From contig CAJQUW010003481.1 of assembly GCA_907163375.1 (NCBI GenBank), positions 20,315 to 84,314 on the forward strand: a stretch of 64,000 bases of DNA, in the 5' to 3' direction. This document shows positions 37,601 to 42,639 of the stretch, one piece after another. A program made the position numbers and the translations under genes. The stretch's first letter is position 1. Every line of letters starts with the position of its first letter. The notes beneath the pieces are model-generated. The model was not told the origin of the DNA and did no database searches. It was given only the letters and a program-made list of their open reading frames with translations. This stretch comes from Prostheceraeus crozeri (Eukaryota > Platyhelminthes > Polycladida > Euryleptidae).

Positions 37601-40553
37601 CAACAATAAAACCTCTAGAATGGAAATTAACCGTTAAACTACGCCAAAAAGAAAATCTGTCAGAATACGCCAATGGGTCATTTATGACCCAAGTAGATAA
37701 ATACATGAAAATGAGATGAAACTCGATGCCTTTTTGTATTCCAAATGTGATAATGTCTCTTTCCGACTTTATCGTTGAAAAATATGGAACATAGAATCAA
37801 TTAGGCCTATAGGCGAAAGCTACACGGGTATGATTATAAATACAACAGTACAAAAAAAAGAAAAATTCTCGAATTTAAATACATTATAGTAATATATTAT
37901 ACATCATGAAAAATGTTATCTGATCATAATTAGATGAACATAACGGCCAGTACTGATGTGATAAATGATTGAGCGTTTGAAAATAAAGTAAATGTCAAAA
38001 TATTTTCATCAGAATATACTGATCAATTAATCCTACAAGCTTATCGAGGCCTACAATAGCAATAAAATAATCAAGATGCCTGTAATTTCAGTAGCCTAAA
38101 TGACATAGAAACATGTTGCATGTAGTTATCATAGTATTTTGTAAATACGTATACACGCTTACCAGATTACTGTACAGTGTACGTACCTACATACTGTACA
38201 TTTAATACCGATACATATTTAGAAAGAAAAAAATACAATAGTTTTGTAGGATTCATTCAATTGACTACAAAAAAGGTACATGCATTGACCCAATCAAGTT
38301 TTAACATGTGTGGTGTTTGAACGATCCATGTAATTTGCATGAAGCACCGCTGCAGATTGCACAACGAAGTGTATGCTTGTTATCATTTTGACATAATCGA
38401 CATCGTCCTCGTTTTGGAGGATTGTCTTCCACATTTGGAGAACGACGTATGTTGAACAATTCCAGTGCCAACATGGTTTCTCTCGTTATCCTGAGATGAA
38501 CTCGTTTCTGCATCAACGGTAAACATAGTGATTCTGTAAGTGAATCAATGAAATCAGCTTTTGCCTTTATGCTTTCAACATGAGCCCCATCAGAAGTGTG
38601 ACGAAATAAAATGTATGAATTCAAGACGGTGATGAATCAGATTAAATTCAAGTTGAAAATAAATTCGTAGGTTCACCGAAGAGACTTCCTTACCGATGAA
38701 GTCAAGGACAGCTGATGGTCCATATTGTCAACTGCAGATTTTGTTTTATTGCAGTACTCTACAATCTCCGACTTACTGTTCTCTTCATTTGCTTGTCGAT
38801 GTTGAGTTGACAGCAACAAAATAGGTTTCGATTTTTTGTCTTTATAAGATAAAAGAGTTGCATTGTAAGAGTAAAAGTACTGTGCATCGCCTCTTGTACG
38901 TCCACGTGAAACTTTGGCTTGAGGAGGAATTCCTTTTGAATTATGGCGAACAGTTCCAACTAGAGTTGTTTTTCTCTCATGGAAGAGATCGATCAGAGGA
39001 ACCGAAGTGAACCAATTGTCCATGGTAACATTCACCCCTTGATTGAATATTGGTTCGCAAGTAACCATTGTTGTTCTGTCGCGTTTGCTCTGAATATCTT
39101 CGAATGGCTTCTCGTGAAATGTACTTTCACCGAGATACACCAATCCGTTTATTGCATACGTCGTTTCATTGTCTACCAGCCACACGATTTTTATACCGTA
39201 CTTTTCAGGTTTATTCGGAATGTACTGACGAAATACGACGCGGCCATGGAAGCCAAGCAGTTGTTCGACAATTGTCAAATGTGGCCCAGGGCGATAAATG
39301 TCTTGAAATTGTTTCATTTTCCTCTCAAAAAAAGTAGCGAACCGGTGAAAGTCTATCCCGCCGTTACCTTCGTAGCTTGTCGTCTGTTCTGAAAAATCGT
39401 CGAATTTCCTCAAATCTCTCTCGTGTCATCGTTGCTGTAAAAAATGAGCTGCTCCTTGTAGGAACGAATAACTTAGCCATCGGGATTCTGTAATGCGCAT
39501 GGACGTTTCGAGTCACTGGAGCTTCCTCTTTTCTTGCATTAATTAACGAATGAATCAGAAATACTAAATGGGTCGATTCTGACCCATCAGCGTACTTTGA
39601 GTAGTTGCAAGCGATCACCACTTACATAAGTGGACGAAAAAAATTATTCTATCATATTTAGGTCAGAAAAATCAATGTAATTAAAGTCTAGAAAGGGCTT
39701 AAGTGTGAGATTAAAAGTACAACCTTAAAAAGTATGAAATGTAAACATTTTGACATAAGTGACCCGTTGGCGTAGCTTAACGGTTAAGCTTCATGCAATG
39801 CACAATAACGGCACATAAATCTCACGCATTTTCACTTAGATGCACCTGCCAACGTCTGTATCATTGGGTTAGAATCAGTCACATGAGTAAATCGAAGCTT
39901 TTAATTGGTTCTTCATGCCCCAACTTAGTTCCCCCGGATGTGCCGCGACCTTGAGTCAATTTCCATTCTAGCGAACTTCAGATAAACAGTTTATTTCTAT
40001 GCCAACAACCATAGAAATAAACTGTTTATCCGAAGTTCGCTAGAATCAAAGTTAAACATATGATCATGATAAATAGCGGTCTATTATTGCTAATACGGAA
40101 ATAGCTTTGCGGACAAGACATGGCAATGCCTTGGGATAGTGTCGCTAAGTCAAGAAAGCTTCAATAACTATATGCGAGAAAAATAAATTCAGAAGTATGA
40201 AAAAGCAACTATTGATTAATTAATGAGATTTTTATGAGAAAGTTCATGAAATTTGATGAGATTTCATGCGAAAACGTTCCAAATCCGCATTAAATTTCAT
40301 GAAAAATCATGAGGAATTTTCGTGAGGGAAAAGTCAACGGTTGAAATCGTTCCTTAATATCCTTTCCAGTATGAGTTCATCATAGAAAATACTTTGTAAT
40401 GAAATGCATTACTGGAATGCGATACTTAACTGCAATAAATTTCAATTGATCAAGGTAGGTTATGAGTTTGCATATGAATTTGAGTTATATTGATGCTAGA
40501 TGAAACTTACATAGAAGAAGCAGAGACACCTGAATTCTTCCCCAGCCGGCCAT
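1418..40553 (-). CDS. Split gene for a secreted ShK-lectin-EGF-VWD-C8-TIL-EGF protein (21 exons, 3' end outside window)
   Basis: Joining 21 exons at AG/GT sites gives 3,973 coding bases (1,324 residues plus one base) with the frame kept at all 20 junctions. Order: signal peptide (about 1-22), two ShK domains (about 29-105), C-type lectin domain (about 108-232), EGF (about 233-273), VWD (about 274-471), C8 (about 472-567), TIL (about 568-644), a Cys-rich stretch, then about 16 EGF modules, most with the D-x-D/N-E-C calcium-binding start, to the window edge. VWD-C8-TIL units are known from gel-forming mucins, tectorins, zonadhesin and SCO-spondin, and long cbEGF arrays from fibrillin-like matrix proteins. 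A role in extracellular matrix, mucus or adhesion is therefore inferred. Introns carry many transposons on both strands. No transmembrane segment is seen. The stop codon lies beyond coordinate 1. I do not recognise this exact architecture. Confidence 0.88.
1660..2550. other. Intron 20: nothing recognised
   Basis: Frames of about 65 codons lie on both strands over 1965-2200 but match no family I know. This may be an old transposon remnant. Confidence 0.5.
2556..2905 (-). CDS. Exon 20: EGF array with a half-sized module
   Basis: It holds DRNECRENNKCSNNSIC...CTCKEGFIGNGYVC, then a short four-Cys unit (ECKTHKNGSVSCGCAAGY...GAC) that keeps only the second half of an EGF, then DINECEVENKCDENAVC...CKCNAGFCGDGFTC. 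The donor is GTAAGT and the exon ends in phase 0. Confidence 0.93.
3887..4139. mobile_element. Palindromic MITE, copy 1
   Basis: The ends are ACTGTAAACCGT and ACAGTTTACAGT. The inside is a long imperfect palindrome with repeated TACGAAAGC-like motifs. It shares most of its length with the copy at 23191-23474. No coding capacity. Confidence 0.7.
4471..4773. mobile_element. Two tRNA-derived SINEs head to head
   Basis: Minus strand 4640-4471 has a tRNA-like head (box A region TGGCCTAGCGAAG, box B GGTTCGATTCC) and a body ending GTCATTCTCTTTCGA. Plus strand 4665-4773 repeats the box B and body in the opposite direction, giving arms of about 105 bp with an 89-bp middle. A third tail piece sits at 37541-37588. 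It lies in the intron between exons 20 and 19. Confidence 0.7.
5175..5437 (-). CDS. Exon 19: EGF array, about 2.5 modules
   Basis: It completes the previous module (CKSGTRKENNQC), then DIDECASNTHKCNENEIC and DVDECETNKACSQNADC. It ends with one base that joins exon 20 to give GYRKIRGSC. Confidence 0.94.
6236..6644 (-). CDS. Exon 18: EGF array, about 3.5 modules
   Basis: It finishes the exon-17 module (VCQDGYQAISLD), then DINECDDEKSNCGGNAVC, NPCKMSPDICGDNADC and DVECN-type VDECNRKTDNC modules. The aromatic and Gly positions of cbEGF domains are kept (GSYVCECSVGYFGD). The donor is GTAAGT and the phase is 2. Confidence 0.94.
6908..7893. mobile_element. Non-autonomous DNA element with CACTGTAAA ends
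   Basis: The terminal inverted repeats read CACTGTAAA(C/T)CGCT. Subterminal GTATGC/CATACC-type motifs are repeated near both ends. The element is 986 bp with no transposase. The CACTG end recalls CACTA or Chapaev-type elements, but the target duplication is unclear (perhaps only CA). Confidence 0.6.
8091..8350. repeat. Inverted repeat with about 75-bp arms
   Basis: The arm at 8091-8164 (CTCGAAGTTAATGGGCAATA...) is repeated in reverse complement at 8279-8350, with a 115-bp middle. It may be a MITE core. Outer limits are unclear. Confidence 0.6.
9902..10165 (-). mobile_element. LINE reverse-transcriptase fragment
   Basis: The peptide SSYLEDRFQCVRF followed by SGAPQGSIIGPYLFAVY is the RT stretch around motif B of a jockey/CR1-group LINE. 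Only this piece is left. It resembles the copy at 19920-20870. Confidence 0.75.
10190..10540. repeat. Dispersed repeat of unknown type, copy 1
   Basis: It matches 41365-41880 in reverse complement over several blocks (for example the ACTTGTGC...GAATTCTTCGAATCTGAAGGAAT region and the GAGTGGCGTGCGTG region). There is no clear terminus and no coding region. Confidence 0.55.
11400..12690. mobile_element. Foldback-type element with tandem-repeat end
   Basis: Long inverted arms (about 11450-11690 and 11850-12080) flank a short middle. The right side continues as about eight degenerate units of 75-95 bp (12066-12690), each with GGTGTACATCATTCTGTGAA, a GTTCCCTGCAGAAA box and a GCTGCCGGACTATGAG end. 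One unit in the opposite direction caps the left side (about 11405-11475). This is the build of Foldback elements. No transposase is seen. It ends about 65 bp from exon 17. Confidence 0.65.
12755..12952 (-). CDS. Exon 17: one and a half calcium-binding EGF modules
   Basis: It holds DINECASSKTCPKANMVC...CECAAGYEEVNGNC and the first half of a module starting DIDECADKGSC. The donor splits TGT so that the module finishes in exon 18 (GTYEC then VCQDGY). A foldback-type repeat array ends only about 65 bp beyond this donor. Confidence 0.92.
13475..13868. mobile_element. Decayed palindromic DNA element
   Basis: The right end GACCG...GGTTTACACTG mirrors the left ACCGTTGCCTGACAATT. GACAATT- and TTGTAGGAT-type motifs repeat in both directions. 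It is probably related to the CACTGTAAA-ended family. No coding capacity. Confidence 0.45.
14629..14904 (-). CDS. Exon 16: two calcium-binding EGF modules
   Basis: It holds DVNECHFKICPCIAHSHC...RCECLSGYKRKGNNC and DINECRQKRKRCKIPYSHC...RCVCNDGF, with a basic stretch (KSKMKRVKGK) before the last Cys. The exon is phase 1-1. Confidence 0.92.
15993..16133 (-). CDS. Exon 15: one calcium-binding EGF module
   Basis: It reads DINECSMPNNCGLNTVC, then YRCKCRKGF and a longer loop before the last Cys. The exon is symmetrical (phase 1-1), as is usual for shuffled EGF modules. The donor is GTGCGC, weaker than the others. Confidence 0.88.
16205..16382 (-). CDS. Exon 14: Cys-rich linker and EGF module
   Basis: It begins in phase 0 with VKASWLSPDCKEARTC, then an EGF with CVKNAQC and RTCQCRRGYRGNGRNLC. 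The first half has no clear family. It ends with one base of the Asp codon that opens the next cbEGF. Confidence 0.88.
16780..17165 (+). mobile_element. LINE ORF2 C-terminal remnant
   Basis: The peptide VVFDYASPVFFHLPVTLESQ and a terminal stretch with RTSIRPNSFVFHCC match the region after RT in jockey/CR1-group LINEs, in two frames. A broken fragment. Confidence 0.55.
17215..18060 (+). mobile_element. LINE 3' half (RT thumb to ORF end)
   Basis: LQNEIDNVLHWTDKLQLNVN...KILGCQF is the RT thumb. It is followed by the INYIVSKASKRIF region and the C-terminal block SSRREAAAIKLFYQVA...SERRLRSFIMKTS. The frame shifts several times. It is 5' truncated and related to the copies at 19920 and 58380. Confidence 0.7.
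18169..19172 (+). mobile_element. Decayed Tc1/mariner transposon
   Basis: Inverted ends of about 28 bp (CA(A/G)TCGTGGCCAGTAGAG...) are flanked by TA at 18167-18168 and 19173-19174. Inside are pieces of a Tc1-type transposase: AHSPPKHRGAARKISDRVDD, MNSMITSQEIASILQEKL and the C-terminal SIMKAWCQQITVEHCSDL. The catalytic centre is missing, so there is an internal deletion plus frameshifts. Confidence 0.75.
19180..19200. repeat. (TTA)n microsatellite
   Basis: About six TTA repeats just outside the right end of the decayed Tc1 element. Confidence 0.8.
19449..19684 (-). CDS. Exon 13: TIL (trypsin-inhibitor-like) domain
   Basis: It starts CPRYSRYTYY and ends EGCRCHKGYFKFGEKCIKHC. These are TIL hallmarks (CP-x-x-S-x-Y, GC-x-C-x-x-G-Y, C-x-x-x-C-x-C). 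Only seven cysteines are visible against the usual ten. The middle is rich in His, Arg and Lys (RHLRHRGKGNMHHGYRHR), which is unusual for the family. It is placed as expected after VWD-C8. Confidence 0.88.
19920..20870 (+). mobile_element. LINE with internal deletion removing the RT active site
   Basis: The frame 19956-20732 is open. It contains SSGVPQGSILGPYLFSS (motif B region), then jumps to the thumb region and KCKMLAIER...ELKILGVIFD, and ends with SSRRKCASLKLLSLAK and a RRSNTFFIKTS-like C-terminus. The stretch with the YxDD box is absent although the frame stays open. The 3' UTR ends in AATAAAAACG. Confidence 0.8.
20975..21108 (-). CDS. Exon 12: C8 domain, second part
   Basis: It codes for SCYWDGCASLK, MCSYYSVAAKMC and LPDWRQKTGC, the C-x-x-D-x-C, C-x(n)-C and WR-x(4)-C landmarks that close a C8 domain. 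Joined straight to exon 13 it gives GCTMKCPRYSRY, the usual C8/TIL border. Confidence 0.92.
21167..21313 (-). CDS. Exon 11: C8 domain, first part
   Basis: It codes for CSEEVKNTLIKKCGEILD, then VFGKCARKV and LNYLMED, the spacing of the first cysteines of a C8 domain, which normally follows VWD. Confidence 0.9.
21320..22745. other. Intron 10: nothing recognised
   Basis: AT-rich sequence. Scattered GTCAT/TTAGGTCA-like words at 21750-22380 suggest an old repeat but no structure can be defined. Confidence 0.5.
22750..22891 (-). CDS. Exon 10: VWD domain, C-terminal CGNCNG motif
   Basis: It contains GICGNCNGNIKDDYLSPS, the VWD motif C-G-x-C-N/x-G-x-x-x-D-D, and RFGASWQIRD, the usual FG-x-S-W closing segment. 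The CGxC pair is the redox-like motif linked to multimer formation in vWF and mucins. Whether it works so here is unknown. Confidence 0.95.
22952..23120 (-). CDS. Exon 9: VWD domain, middle part
   Basis: It reads LDGEIVTENADLDLF... ECGVMQVFFENDVDVFVKLD... and leads in phase 1 into the GICGNCNGN motif of exon 10. It matches the central beta strands of VWD. Confidence 0.9.
23191..23474. mobile_element. Palindromic MITE, copy 2
   Basis: It is related to the element at 3887-4139 (shared TTCGAAAGCTGGCTGA-like and CAATAGGAATGCCAATCGC segments) and has the same near-palindromic build. It lies in intron 8 of the main gene. Confidence 0.7.
23854..24137 (-). CDS. Exon 8: von Willebrand type D domain, first part
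   Basis: It contains the VWD signature GDPHYFTFDG, then HFMGKCTYQLV, VRVKNEDRR and a beta-rich stretch ending RIRLMKDKKIE. This is the calcium-binding opening of VWD as in von Willebrand factor, mucins and tectorin. Confidence 0.95.
24140..25145. other. Intron 7: nothing recognised
   Basis: Only short non-homologous frames. No repeats paired with other parts of the window. Confidence 0.5.
25150..25272 (-). CDS. Exon 7: single EGF module before VWD
   Basis: It codes for one six-Cys EGF: LCENECGENAEC, then YECKCYDGYYGNPKIKC. It lacks the calcium-binding D-x-D-E-C start. The GN-P spacing before the last Cys resembles EGF modules that precede VWD domains in tectorin-like proteins. Confidence 0.9.
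25327..25470 (+). mobile_element. Probable tRNA-derived SINE remnant
   Basis: It has a tRNA-like head: GGAATAGCTCAGTTGATA (box A) and, about 50 bp on, GGTCTATAGTTCCAC, a decayed box B. The following sequence has no recognised body or target duplication. It lies in intron 6. Confidence 0.4.
25691..27594. mobile_element. Non-autonomous DNA element, 1.9 kb, GGGCCGTATGC ends
   Basis: Perfect terminal inverted repeats of at least 19 bp (GGGCCGTATGCTAGAACAA). Next to both ends are several CCTAAGTTAGG palindromes and variants. The 1.5-kb middle has no transposase-like frame. The target duplication is not clear. It fills much of intron 6. Confidence 0.75.
27600..28760. other. Rest of intron 6: nothing recognised
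   Basis: A 130-codon frame (28530-28922, plus) overlaps exon 6 on the other strand and is its shadow. Nothing else is supported. Confidence 0.5.
28762..28857 (-). CDS. Exon 6: C-terminal part of the C-type lectin domain
   Basis: It ends GTWDMEDLEMKLPSICSR, matching the CTLD ending W-x-D-x-x-C-x(n)-x-I-C, but the penultimate Cys is replaced by Leu. The last Cys is kept. The donor is GTAAGT and the phase fits the EGF exon at 25150. Confidence 0.85.
29067..29185 (-). CDS. Exon 5: middle of the C-type lectin domain (WIG motif)
   Basis: It reads KLHRLNQVWIGIYSIGSD, containing the conserved WIG core motif of CTLDs after the second helix. Where sugar-binding CTLDs have EPN or QPD, this one has NKFPK, so the classical calcium/sugar site looks absent. 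The phases match exons 4 and 6. Confidence 0.85.
29290..29590 (+). repeat. Diverged dispersed repeat, copy 1
   Basis: It shares with 53370-53640 the opening ACGGACG(T/C)TGTTTACCATGAC and later blocks in the same order. There are no termini and no coding region. Confidence 0.5.
29600..31470. other. Intron 4: nothing recognised
   Basis: AT-rich, short frames only. Confidence 0.5.
31472..31631 (-). CDS. Exon 4: N-terminal part of a C-type lectin domain
   Basis: It starts CPKGYVYINALCYRVS, the usual long-form CTLD opening with an extra Cys pair, then YNEASDHCRSVLGSL, the first core helix and Cys. It ends QTEADQEVVRHFM. An earlier GTAAGA donor exists, but only the GTAAGT donor at 31471 keeps the frame into exon 5. 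Confidence 0.88.
31640..33300. other. Intron 3, including a GC-richer block with unrecognised short frames
   Basis: At 31850-32650 the base composition rises. Frames such as EEEAMKMRILESKKQPLEDE and AKVEEQLDFLQEVASCH look like broken coding sequence, and AATAAAAGTC occurs at 32089. I cannot assign a family. A retroelement relic is one possibility. The rest shows nothing recognisable. Confidence 0.4.
33304..33551 (-). CDS. Exon 3: two ShK (SXC) domains
   Basis: Two six-cysteine modules stand in tandem. The first runs from CNDLLKC to CPELCGIC and the second from CTDVLSKDKC to CQHTCGFC. Both show the C-x(n)-C...C-x3-C-x2-C ending of ShK domains. ShK domains occur in sea-anemone potassium-channel toxins but more often as accessory modules of secreted enzymes and matrix proteins in cnidarians and nematodes. 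Here the context is a large multidomain protein, so a toxin role is not suggested. Confidence 0.9.
33917..33947 (-). CDS. Exon 2: 31-bp microexon finishing the signal peptide
   Basis: It has a pyrimidine-rich acceptor and a GTAAGT donor. It reads FNFALGNGEK after the split Cys. Likely signal cleavage is near ALG/NG or NG/EK. It is too short to be found as an ORF and is supported by phase on both sides (1 in, 2 out). The 6.6-kb intron 1 in front of it holds a Tc1 transposon, a LINE piece and a nested piggyBac. Confidence 0.78.
34007..35653 (-). mobile_element. Tc1-like DNA transposon, apparently complete
   Basis: Inverted ends (CAG(T/A)(C/T)(C/T)GTTTCATAAAAA, about 38 bp with a few mismatches) are flanked by TA at 34005-34006 and 35654-35655. 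It is 1,647 bp and carries one uninterrupted transposase frame. It lies in intron 1 of the main gene in the same orientation. Confidence 0.92.
34164..35159 (-). CDS. Tc1-family transposase, DD34E
   Basis: A 331-residue frame without interruption, the normal length for the family. The N-terminal paired-like helix-turn-helix domains (residues about 8-40 and 60-105) are joined by a GRPRKTS motif (54-60). The DDE catalytic residues are Asp143 (VVWSDEAS), Asp233 (LFMDDNATCHRS) and Glu268 (SPDLNPIENVW), with 34 residues between the last two, so DD34E as in Tc1. The product would cut and rejoin the element at TA sites. All key motifs are present, so it may be active or recently so. Only expression or excision data could tell. 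Confidence 0.93.
   Translation of the reverse strand: MNNNKIAFTKGKVSALLELGFSLRATSKRLNVPYTNVHRWHNDDFRLCRKEGSGRPRKTSKRRDRLILRFVKVDPSLSLTEMAALDSSISKSTIRRRLVESNLKSCKRPSQIELSDQHTKRCLRWAMSHCHWRNQWDRVVWSDEASVRLKDSDGRLRLWIKSDQEIPRHLHRPRVQGGATLLIWAGIWTNGRSELHIQQGTMNSERYVNVLRMNIGQMTDQLGDPSTWLFMDDNATCHRSSRVNLCKSQLGLRTLSWPARSPDLNPIENVWSILKRNVRRSLLPTDGVSQLTSLLKREWRKLDQSKINDIIESMPRRIGNVIDNKGRATKY
35740..36170 (-). pseudogene. LINE ORF1-like coiled-coil fragment
   Basis: An N-terminal heptad-rich region (MKENKDELAACITSKVDEVN, VLENIIFNLKEQLLQQQAEI) is followed by IEQRQSRSKNIIVTGVRES, the Q-R-x-R-x-x-N-I-I/V-V/I-x-G motif seen at the start of many LINE ORF1 RNA-binding domains. The frame then loses similarity. 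It is a truncated 5' piece of a LINE in intron 1. Confidence 0.6.
36180..37540. other. Part of intron 1: nothing recognised
   Basis: AT-rich sequence between the LINE ORF1 piece and the SINE tail. No exon or repeat identified. Confidence 0.5.
37541..37588 (-). mobile_element. Tail fragment of the same tRNA-derived SINE
   Basis: Forty-eight bases match the body end of the SINEs at 4471-4773 (AGAGAATGACA...AAGTCAA, then AAGACACCAACA). A hAT-like MITE interrupts the match at the sequence CCAACAAC. Confidence 0.65.
37631..39783 (-). mobile_element. piggyBac transposon inserted in a MITE
   Basis: The inverted ends CCGTTAA(A/G)CTACGCCAA are flanked by TTAA on both sides (37627-37630, 39784-39787), the piggyBac target. 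It is 2,153 bp. The transposase frame is broken into three parts. Confidence 0.9.
38301..39621 (-). pseudogene. piggyBac transposase, inactive
   Basis: Three frames are read in order. The N-terminal part has MTRERFEEIRRFFRTDDKLR. The catalytic part has HGRVVFRQYIPNKPEKYGIK, NVTMDNWFTS and KSAVDNMDHQ. The C-terminal cysteine-rich finger has RCRLCQNDNKHTLRC and CSGASCKLHG. Of the three family Asp residues the second (MDNWF) and third (AVDNMD) are there, but the first is Val (TIVEQLLGF instead of the usual DEQLLGF). With this loss, the frame breaks and a short N-terminus, it cannot code for an active enzyme. Confidence 0.88.
40168..40335 (+). repeat. TCATGA-rich repeat, short copy
   Basis: It matches 45480-45640 (GAGATTTT(T/C)ATGAGAAA, AAAATCATGAGGA(A/G)TTTTCG(T/C)GAGGGA). 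It contains many ATGAGA/TCATGA motifs. Confidence 0.5.
40511..40553 (-). CDS. Exon 1: start codon and most of the signal peptide
   Basis: The start codon sits in a strong context (A at -3, G at +4). It reads MAGWGRIQVSLLLL and splits a Cys codon at a GTAAGT donor. With exon 2 it forms a typical signal peptide (n-region MAGWGRIQ, hydrophobic core VSLLLLCFNFAL). I chose this start because the phase fits exon 2 exactly and no exon with a better start lies upstream. A TATA-like stretch (TATATTTAA, minus strand, near 40585-40593) or an acceptor at 40580 could mark the 5' end. Which one is unresolved. Confidence 0.8.
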
Positions 40554-41031
40554 GCTTGGTTCGTAGTTCAGACACGCTGCTGTGTTAAATATAATGGTCT
40601 AAAGATATCAGTAATATATTTCCGCATAATTGAATTGTCACTCAAATGTCAAAATGTTCTATTTTTCTGTCAAATTTCATTGCTTGCGAAGTATGACAGT
40701 GTCAGAAAACCTACGAAATGCTAATCCTGCTGTCTTGAAATGGAATGCGAAAAATTATGATGTCATGATACGAAAAAGTTGTCAATTTCATGAATACCAA
40801 TGTCGGTGACACTGATGTGTTTGAAGAAATTATGTACCCAATTTTCCGGCTTTTCGAGACAGATGTTCACGAGGAGTTGATTTGATTAGCTAAACAAATA
40901 AAAATCACTGATCTGATTGAAAATGTGTTCGACAAAGACGTCCAAAATTATGACAGTGATCGCTATATCTATCTGCAGATTGTTGCAACTTTCATCTAAT
41001 AAGAATGTGAAACTAATGCATAGGTAAACAC

Positions 41032-41310
41032 CATAGAAATAGATTGTTTAACTGAAGTTGACTAGAATGGAAATTGACTCAAGGTCGCGGCACCGCGGGG
41101 GGGACTAAGTTGGGGCATGAATGACCAATGAAAAGCTTAGAATGAGTAATTACTTACACTTAGAATTACTCATGTGACTGATTCTAACCCAATGATACAA
41201 CCGTTGACAGGTGTATCTAAGTGAAAATGCGTGCGACTTATGTGTCACTACTTTGTATTGCATGAAGCTTAACCTCCGTTCGAGAGGTTTTATTGTTGTC
41301 GATTTCTATG
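41032..41310. mobile_element. hAT-like MITE, complete copy
   Basis: It is 279 bp, with CATAGAAAT/ATTTCTATG ends and perfect 8-bp target duplications GTAAACAC (41024-41031 and 41311-41318). The 8-bp duplication points to hAT-type transposition. No coding region. Confidence 0.85.
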
Positions 41311-41364
41311 GTAAACACACATAAATAGATTTTCTATTCTTTCAGTTTGCTAGAAGCGAAGACT

Positions 41365-41880
41365 TATTCAAAACAACGGCACATGCTGGAGTGGCACATG
41401 CTTAGGAAGTGGGCGAAAAGGAATTCCCTATACCTTACAGAGATAGGAGAAGTTTTCCGTCGCTTGCGGATTGTTGTGATTCTATCAAAGTGATTTGATT
41501 GCCACGATTCCTTCAGATTCGAAGAATGCAGATCAATTTGCACAAGTTTTCTCCACAATATTGGTCGATCCGATCATTAAATTATAGACAAAGGCAGGCA
41601 TTTATTAAATTAAAATATTTAATTATTCAATTTAATTTAATAAAATTAATTTAAAAAAATTATAAAATTAATTTAAAAATTTATAAAATTAAAAAATTAA
41701 AATCTAATTATTCAAAAGCAGCGGAAATTATTGCACGTGATGATTTCTCCATCCTCTTCTCAGCATTCCTCACTGCAGAGTGCATACACTGAATTGTAGC
41801 CGGACAGCGGTGAGTGTTTTGGTGTGTGCGAAGTTATATCACGGTACGCACGCCACTCACTCACTGGCTCTGTTATCTAG
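41365..41880. repeat. Dispersed repeat of unknown type, copy 2
   Basis: Reverse-complement relative of 10190-10540. It is interrupted by about 110 bp of almost pure A/T low-complexity sequence (41603-41712). Confidence 0.55.
41603..41712. repeat. A/T low-complexity block
   Basis: About 110 bp made almost only of AATTAAAA/TTTAAT words. Confidence 0.85.
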
Positions 41881-42364
41881 ACCCGGCTGACAGCTTATTG
41901 TTTGCCATTCTAGAAGCCGAAGACGCGCGCATACATGAATCTATAATTCTGTGTGTAAACAACATTATTTGATCACAGTATTATTAGTTAGTTGCGAATA
42001 AATAATGAATATGCGTCAGTGAATCCATTTTAAAAATCACTTAAATCGCTCTTCCTGGGGTTTATAATTTGCCGAAAAAATGCTTTTCAGAATGATTTTT
42101 TGTGTAATTTTCGCAGCTTAAATGTTATATATTTAATTCATAAACTTACCTTATTAGTTGAGAGAATAACAGAATATGCAGTCTAAGGCTGCCGTTTGTT
42201 TCAATGGTGTCACTATCTGCCTGTTGAGAGCAAAACACTTTGGTTGAGAGCGTTGTCAGTGGCAAATGATAATGAACAGTTAGATGACAACAACTTCAAT
42301 GTTCAATGTTTTTTAAGTCGAGTAGAGATATATTCGATAAAAGATCGGGAATTACCGGAAGACA

Positions 42365-42635
42365 TTGCATACCAAAAAGTATGACTCTGGGCTTAGTACT
42401 TTTCGTTTAATCAGAGAAAACATAGAAAATTTCATTTTAACCAAAAACTTCAATCTGCGTCCCATTGGATTTACATGTGTTTTTCTTTGATCCTGTCTGA
42501 CAAGAAGAGGAACTCACTAGAACTCGGCAGACGTGCAGATTCGAAGTAGGTATAGGGTGTACATCATCCTGTAGAAGTTTCATTGTCGGCCTCGTTCCCT
42601 GCAGAAACTCGTTCTGCCTGCCGGACTATTAAGAT
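42365..42635 (+). mobile_element. Fragment of the foldback-type element
   Basis: It matches the right arm and first terminal unit of the element at 11400-12690 (the GACAAGAAGAGGAACTCACT block, then GGTGTACATCATCCTG and CCTGCAGAAACTCGTTC). Confidence 0.65.
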
Positions 42636-42639
42636 GATT

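Larger units (their letters stand above)
37589..40001. mobile_element. hAT-like MITE split by a piggyBac element
   Basis: The ends are CATAGAAAT and ATTTCTATG with 8-bp target duplications CCAACAAC (37581-37588 and 40002-40009). About 260 bp belong to the MITE and the rest is the nested piggyBac. The MITE body matches 41032-41310 in reverse orientation. A reverse piece of the same MITE (40010-40050) follows the right duplication, making a 38-bp-arm hairpin. Confidence 0.75.
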
